A stretch of 64,000 nucleotides of DNA. It comes from Streptomyces sp. Ag109_O5-10 (lineage in GTDB: Bacteria > Actinomycetota > Actinomycetes > Streptomycetales > Streptomycetaceae). A model generated the notes under the pieces. It did no database searches. It was not told the DNA's origin and worked only from the letters and a program-made list of their open reading frames with translations. Below, one piece after another: positions 62,038-64,000 of this stretch. Each line of letters opens with the position of its first letter. Position 1 is the stretch's first letter. Position numbers and translations under genes: made by a program. The stretch covers positions 6,944,001 to 7,008,000 of the forward strand of contig NZ_FNTQ01000001.1 in assembly GCF_900105755.1 (NCBI RefSeq), written 5' to 3'.

Positions 62038-63051
62038 ATGGAAGAACTTGCCTACATTCCCAGCCCGTCGCGCGGAGTGATCCACCTCGGACCCATCCCG
62101 CTGCGCGGCTACGCGTTCTGCATCATCATCGGTGTCTTCGTAGCCGTCTGGCTCGGCAACAAGCGCTGGATCGCCCGCGGCGGGCGGGCCGGCACCGTGG
62201 CCGACATCGCGGTCTGGGCCGTACCGTTCGGCCTGGTCGGCGGGCGTCTCTACCACGTGATCACGGACTACGAGCTGTACTTCAGCGCGGGCCGTGACTG
62301 GGTCGACGCGTTCAAGGTCTGGCAGGGCGGCCTCGGCATCTGGGGCGCGATCGCGCTCGGTGCGGTGGGCGCGTGGATCGGCTGCCGGCGCCGGGGCATC
62401 CCGCTGCCGGCCTACGCCGACGCCATCGCCCCCGGCATCGCCTTCGCCCAGGCGATCGGCCGCTGGGGCAACTGGTTCAACCAGGAGCTCTACGGCCGCG
62501 AGACCCACCTTCCGTGGGCCCTGCACATCACCTCCTCCGAGGGCGGCCGCGTTCCCGGCTACTACCACCCGACCTTCCTCTACGAGTCGCTGTGGTGCAT
62601 CGGCGTCGGCTTCCTGGTCATCTGGGCCGACCGCCGCTTCAAGCTCGGGCACGGGCGGGCGTTCGCCCTGTACGTCGCGGCGTACTGCGTGGGCCGCGGC
62701 TGGATCGAGTACATGCGCGTCGACGACGCCCACCACGTCCTCGGCCTGCGGCTCAACGACTGGACCGCGATGATCGTGTTCCTGCTCGCGGTGCTGTACA
62801 TCGTGGTCTCCGCGAAGAACCGGCCGGGCCGGGAGGCGGTGGTCGAGCCGGGCGCCGCCTCCGACGTGGGCGCGTCCGACGAGGGCGCGTCCGACGGGGA
62901 GGGTGTCTCCGACGGTGAGGCCGACGGTGCGGGTGAGCCGAAGGCGTCCGGCGAACAGGCCGAGGCCGAGGTCGAGGACGACGCCGAGGTCAAGGACGAG
63001 GCCAAGGACGAGGTCAAGGACGAGGCCGGGTCGGGGACCACGAAGAGCTGA
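62038..63051 (+). CDS. lgt: Prolipoprotein diacylglyceryl transferase
   Basis: Membrane enzyme of 337 aa that moves diacylglycerol onto the lipobox Cys of prolipoproteins, the step before LspA. About seven hydrophobic helices; HLGPIPLRGYAFCIIIG at the start and the Lgt signature GRWGNWFNQELYGRET are present. The C-terminal ~75 residues are an acidic, low-complexity cytoplasmic tail with Asp/Glu/Ala/Lys repeats (EVKDEAKDEVKDEAG). ATG start. Tail length varies among streptomycetes. Confidence 0.96.
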   Translation: MEELAYIPSPSRGVIHLGPIPLRGYAFCIIIGVFVAVWLGNKRWIARGGRAGTVADIAVWAVPFGLVGGRLYHVITDYELYFSAGRDWVDAFKVWQGGLGIWGAIALGAVGAWIGCRRRGIPLPAYADAIAPGIAFAQAIGRWGNWFNQELYGRETHLPWALHITSSEGGRVPGYYHPTFLYESLWCIGVGFLVIWADRRFKLGHGRAFALYVAAYCVGRGWIEYMRVDDAHHVLGLRLNDWTAMIVFLLAVLYIVVSAKNRPGREAVVEPGAASDVGASDEGASDGEGVSDGEADGAGEPKASGEQAEAEVEDDAEVKDEAKDEVKDEAGSGTTKS

Positions 63052-63065
63052 CCTGCTGCCGTACG

Positions 63066-63106
63066 ACGAGGAGGGCGCCCGGGATCGAACCGGGCGCCCT
63101 CCTCGT
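63066..63106 (+). terminator. Terminator after lgt
   Basis: A 17-base perfect stem (63066-63082 against 63090-63106) with a 7-base loop, starting 15 bases after the lgt stop. There is no T run, as is common in streptomycete terminators. Confidence 0.8.
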
Positions 63107-63239
63107 GTCCGGGGCCGCTGGGGGGTTGCGCCGGGTGCGGCACCGCCGGACAGCACCGTCGTGGTTCTCGCCGTCGCGACGGAAAGAACTCACAACCCCC
63201 CCACTTCCTCCCCCCCACCCGCCACTGCCGTCCCCACCT

Positions 63240-63485
63240 GCCACTGAGGTGGCCCTCATCGGCGGCTGGTCTTCCTGCCTGCCACTGAGGTGGCCCTCAT
63301 CGGCGGCTGGTCTTCCTGCCTGCCACTGAGGTGGCCCTCATCGGCGGCTGGTCTTCCTGCCTGCCACTGAGCTGGCCCTCTCCGGCGGCTGCCCTTCCCG
63401 CCTGCCACTGAGCTGCCGCTCACCGGCGACTGTCCTCCCCGCCCGCCACTGGGCTGGCCCTCACCGGCCACTGCCCTCACCCGCG
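63240..63485. repeat. Six tandem copies of a 41-base minisatellite
   Basis: Units starting GCCACTGAG at 63240, 63281, 63322, 63363, 63404 and 63445 have an exact 41-base period. The first three are identical; the last three diverge. A truncated unit begins at 63221, and a 17-base CCCGCGGCCTC duplication follows (63480-63513). The 450-base gap between lgt and the CitE-like gene holds no gene. Confidence 0.95.
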
Positions 63486-63558
63486 GCCTCTCTCCGCCCG
63501 CGGCCTCCCTCCGTCGGCGCCTTGTCCCGGCGGTCGCCCTTTCCGCCGGTGGGCGGGG

Positions 63559-64000
63559 TCAGTGGCGGTTCAGCAGGGAGAGGGTTCTGCGGGCTGTCGC
63601 CACCACGGCTGCGTCGATGAAGCTGCCGTCGGGGAGGGCTTGGGCGCCCTGCTGGGCGGTGGCTGCCTTGATGACTGTTTCCGCCTGTTCCACTTCGGCC
63701 TCCGTGGGGAGGTAGGCCCGTTCGATGATCGGGAGCTGCCGGGGGTGGATCGCGGCGCGGCCCAGGAAGCCCAGGGCGCGCCCGTGGGCGCAGGACGCGG
63801 CGAGGCCGTTGAGGTCACGGGTGTCGGGGTGGACCGACTGGGGCGGCGGGGCGAGGCCCGCCGCCCGCGCGGCGACCACGATCCGGGAACGGCACCAGTC
63901 GAGGCCGATGTCGTCCCGTACGCCCAGGTCGGCCCGTAGGTCCGACTCGCCCAGGGAGATGCCCCGCAGGGCGGGGTGGGCGACGGCGATGGCATAGGCG
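63559..64000 (-). CDS. CitE-like CoA-ester lyase (HpcH/HpaI family), C-terminal part
   Basis: The C-terminal ~147 residues of a TIM-barrel lyase that cleaves acyl-CoA or related C-C bonds; the start is beyond the window. Read from the window edge: ISLGESDLRADLGVR, then RSRIVVAARAAGLAPP, then GFLGRAAIHPRQLPIIERAY, all typical of CitE-like enzymes. The metal-binding Asp lies in the PDTRDLNGLAA stretch. Substrate unknown. Confidence 0.88.
   Translation of the reverse strand, partial: AYAIAVAHPALRGISLGESDLRADLGVRDDIGLDWCRSRIVVAARAAGLAPPPQSVHPDTRDLNGLAASCAHGRALGFLGRAAIHPRQLPIIERAYLPTEAEVEQAETVIKAATAQQGAQALPDGSFIDAAVVATARRTLSLLNRH

Noticed and set aside
63090..63106. GGGATCGAACCGGGCG in the lgt terminator resembles a tRNA T-arm
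   Set aside because: No acceptor, D or anticodon arm fits around it; the sequence is fully explained by the 17-base terminator stem.
63256..63480. Open frame through the 41-base minisatellite on the minus strand
   Set aside because: The period is not a multiple of three, so each copy is read in a different frame; there is no ribosome binding site and no conserved peptide.

Overview
The window is a GC-rich chromosomal segment of a Streptomyces-type actinomycete. The evidence is the very high GC, frequent GTG starts, four-base start/stop overlaps, the dcw gene order, DivIVA with a Gln/Gly/Met/Pro-rich middle, a bifunctional PriA in the his operon, the trpC-trpM-trpB-trpA order, and dispersed copies of a streptomycete intergenic repeat. 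It is core chromosome: no prophage, insertion sequence, CRISPR array or tRNA was seen. The species cannot be named from the sequence alone.

Layout: (1) 1-17304 is the division and cell-wall cluster: rsmH (3' end), ftsL, ftsI, murE, murF, mraY, murD, ftsW, murG, ftsQ, ftsZ, pgeF, yggS-type, sepF, yggT-type and divIVA, closed by a strong terminator. murC is not in it. Together these genes make lipid II, flip or polymerise it, build the Z-ring and set polar growth. (2) 17421-20900 is a divergent ileS with an isoleucine T-box leader. Its active-site signature reads GAHH instead of HIGH. (3) 21207-33501 holds a TraR/DksA-type zinc finger protein, lspA, an RluD-type pseudouridine synthase, a GNAT, a Na+/H+ antiporter, an SDR, an MscS channel, a dienelactone hydrolase, a PhoD phosphatase, a DsbA-like protein, a membrane protein and a DUF2252 protein. 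(4) 33778-46806 holds dnaE, a NYN-domain protein, an ABC-2 exporter pair, two adjacent repeat arrays, a 24-aa bL37-like gene, ybaK, a Lon-substrate-domain protein and two poorly characterised genes.

(5) 47055-52756 is a tightly coupled histidine operon: hisD-hisC-hisB-(54-aa membrane protein)-hisH-priA-ridA-hisF. hisF carries a one-base frameshift in a C run. (6) 53993-61041 holds hisI, trpE, three small membrane-protein genes and trpC-trpM-trpB-trpA. PriA supplies both HisA and TrpF activity, which links the two pathways. (7) 61159-64000 holds a second DsbA-like protein, lgt, a 41-base minisatellite and the C-terminal part of a CitE-like lyase that runs off the window.

Many genes have no Shine-Dalgarno sequence but a -10-like hexamer 6-8 bases before the start codon, which suggests leaderless transcripts. 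The least expected items are the GAHH IleRS under T-box control, the alternating A/B tandem repeat at 42194-42530, the trpM tail written by a dispersed repeat, the hisF frameshift, and several very small translationally coupled ORFs.
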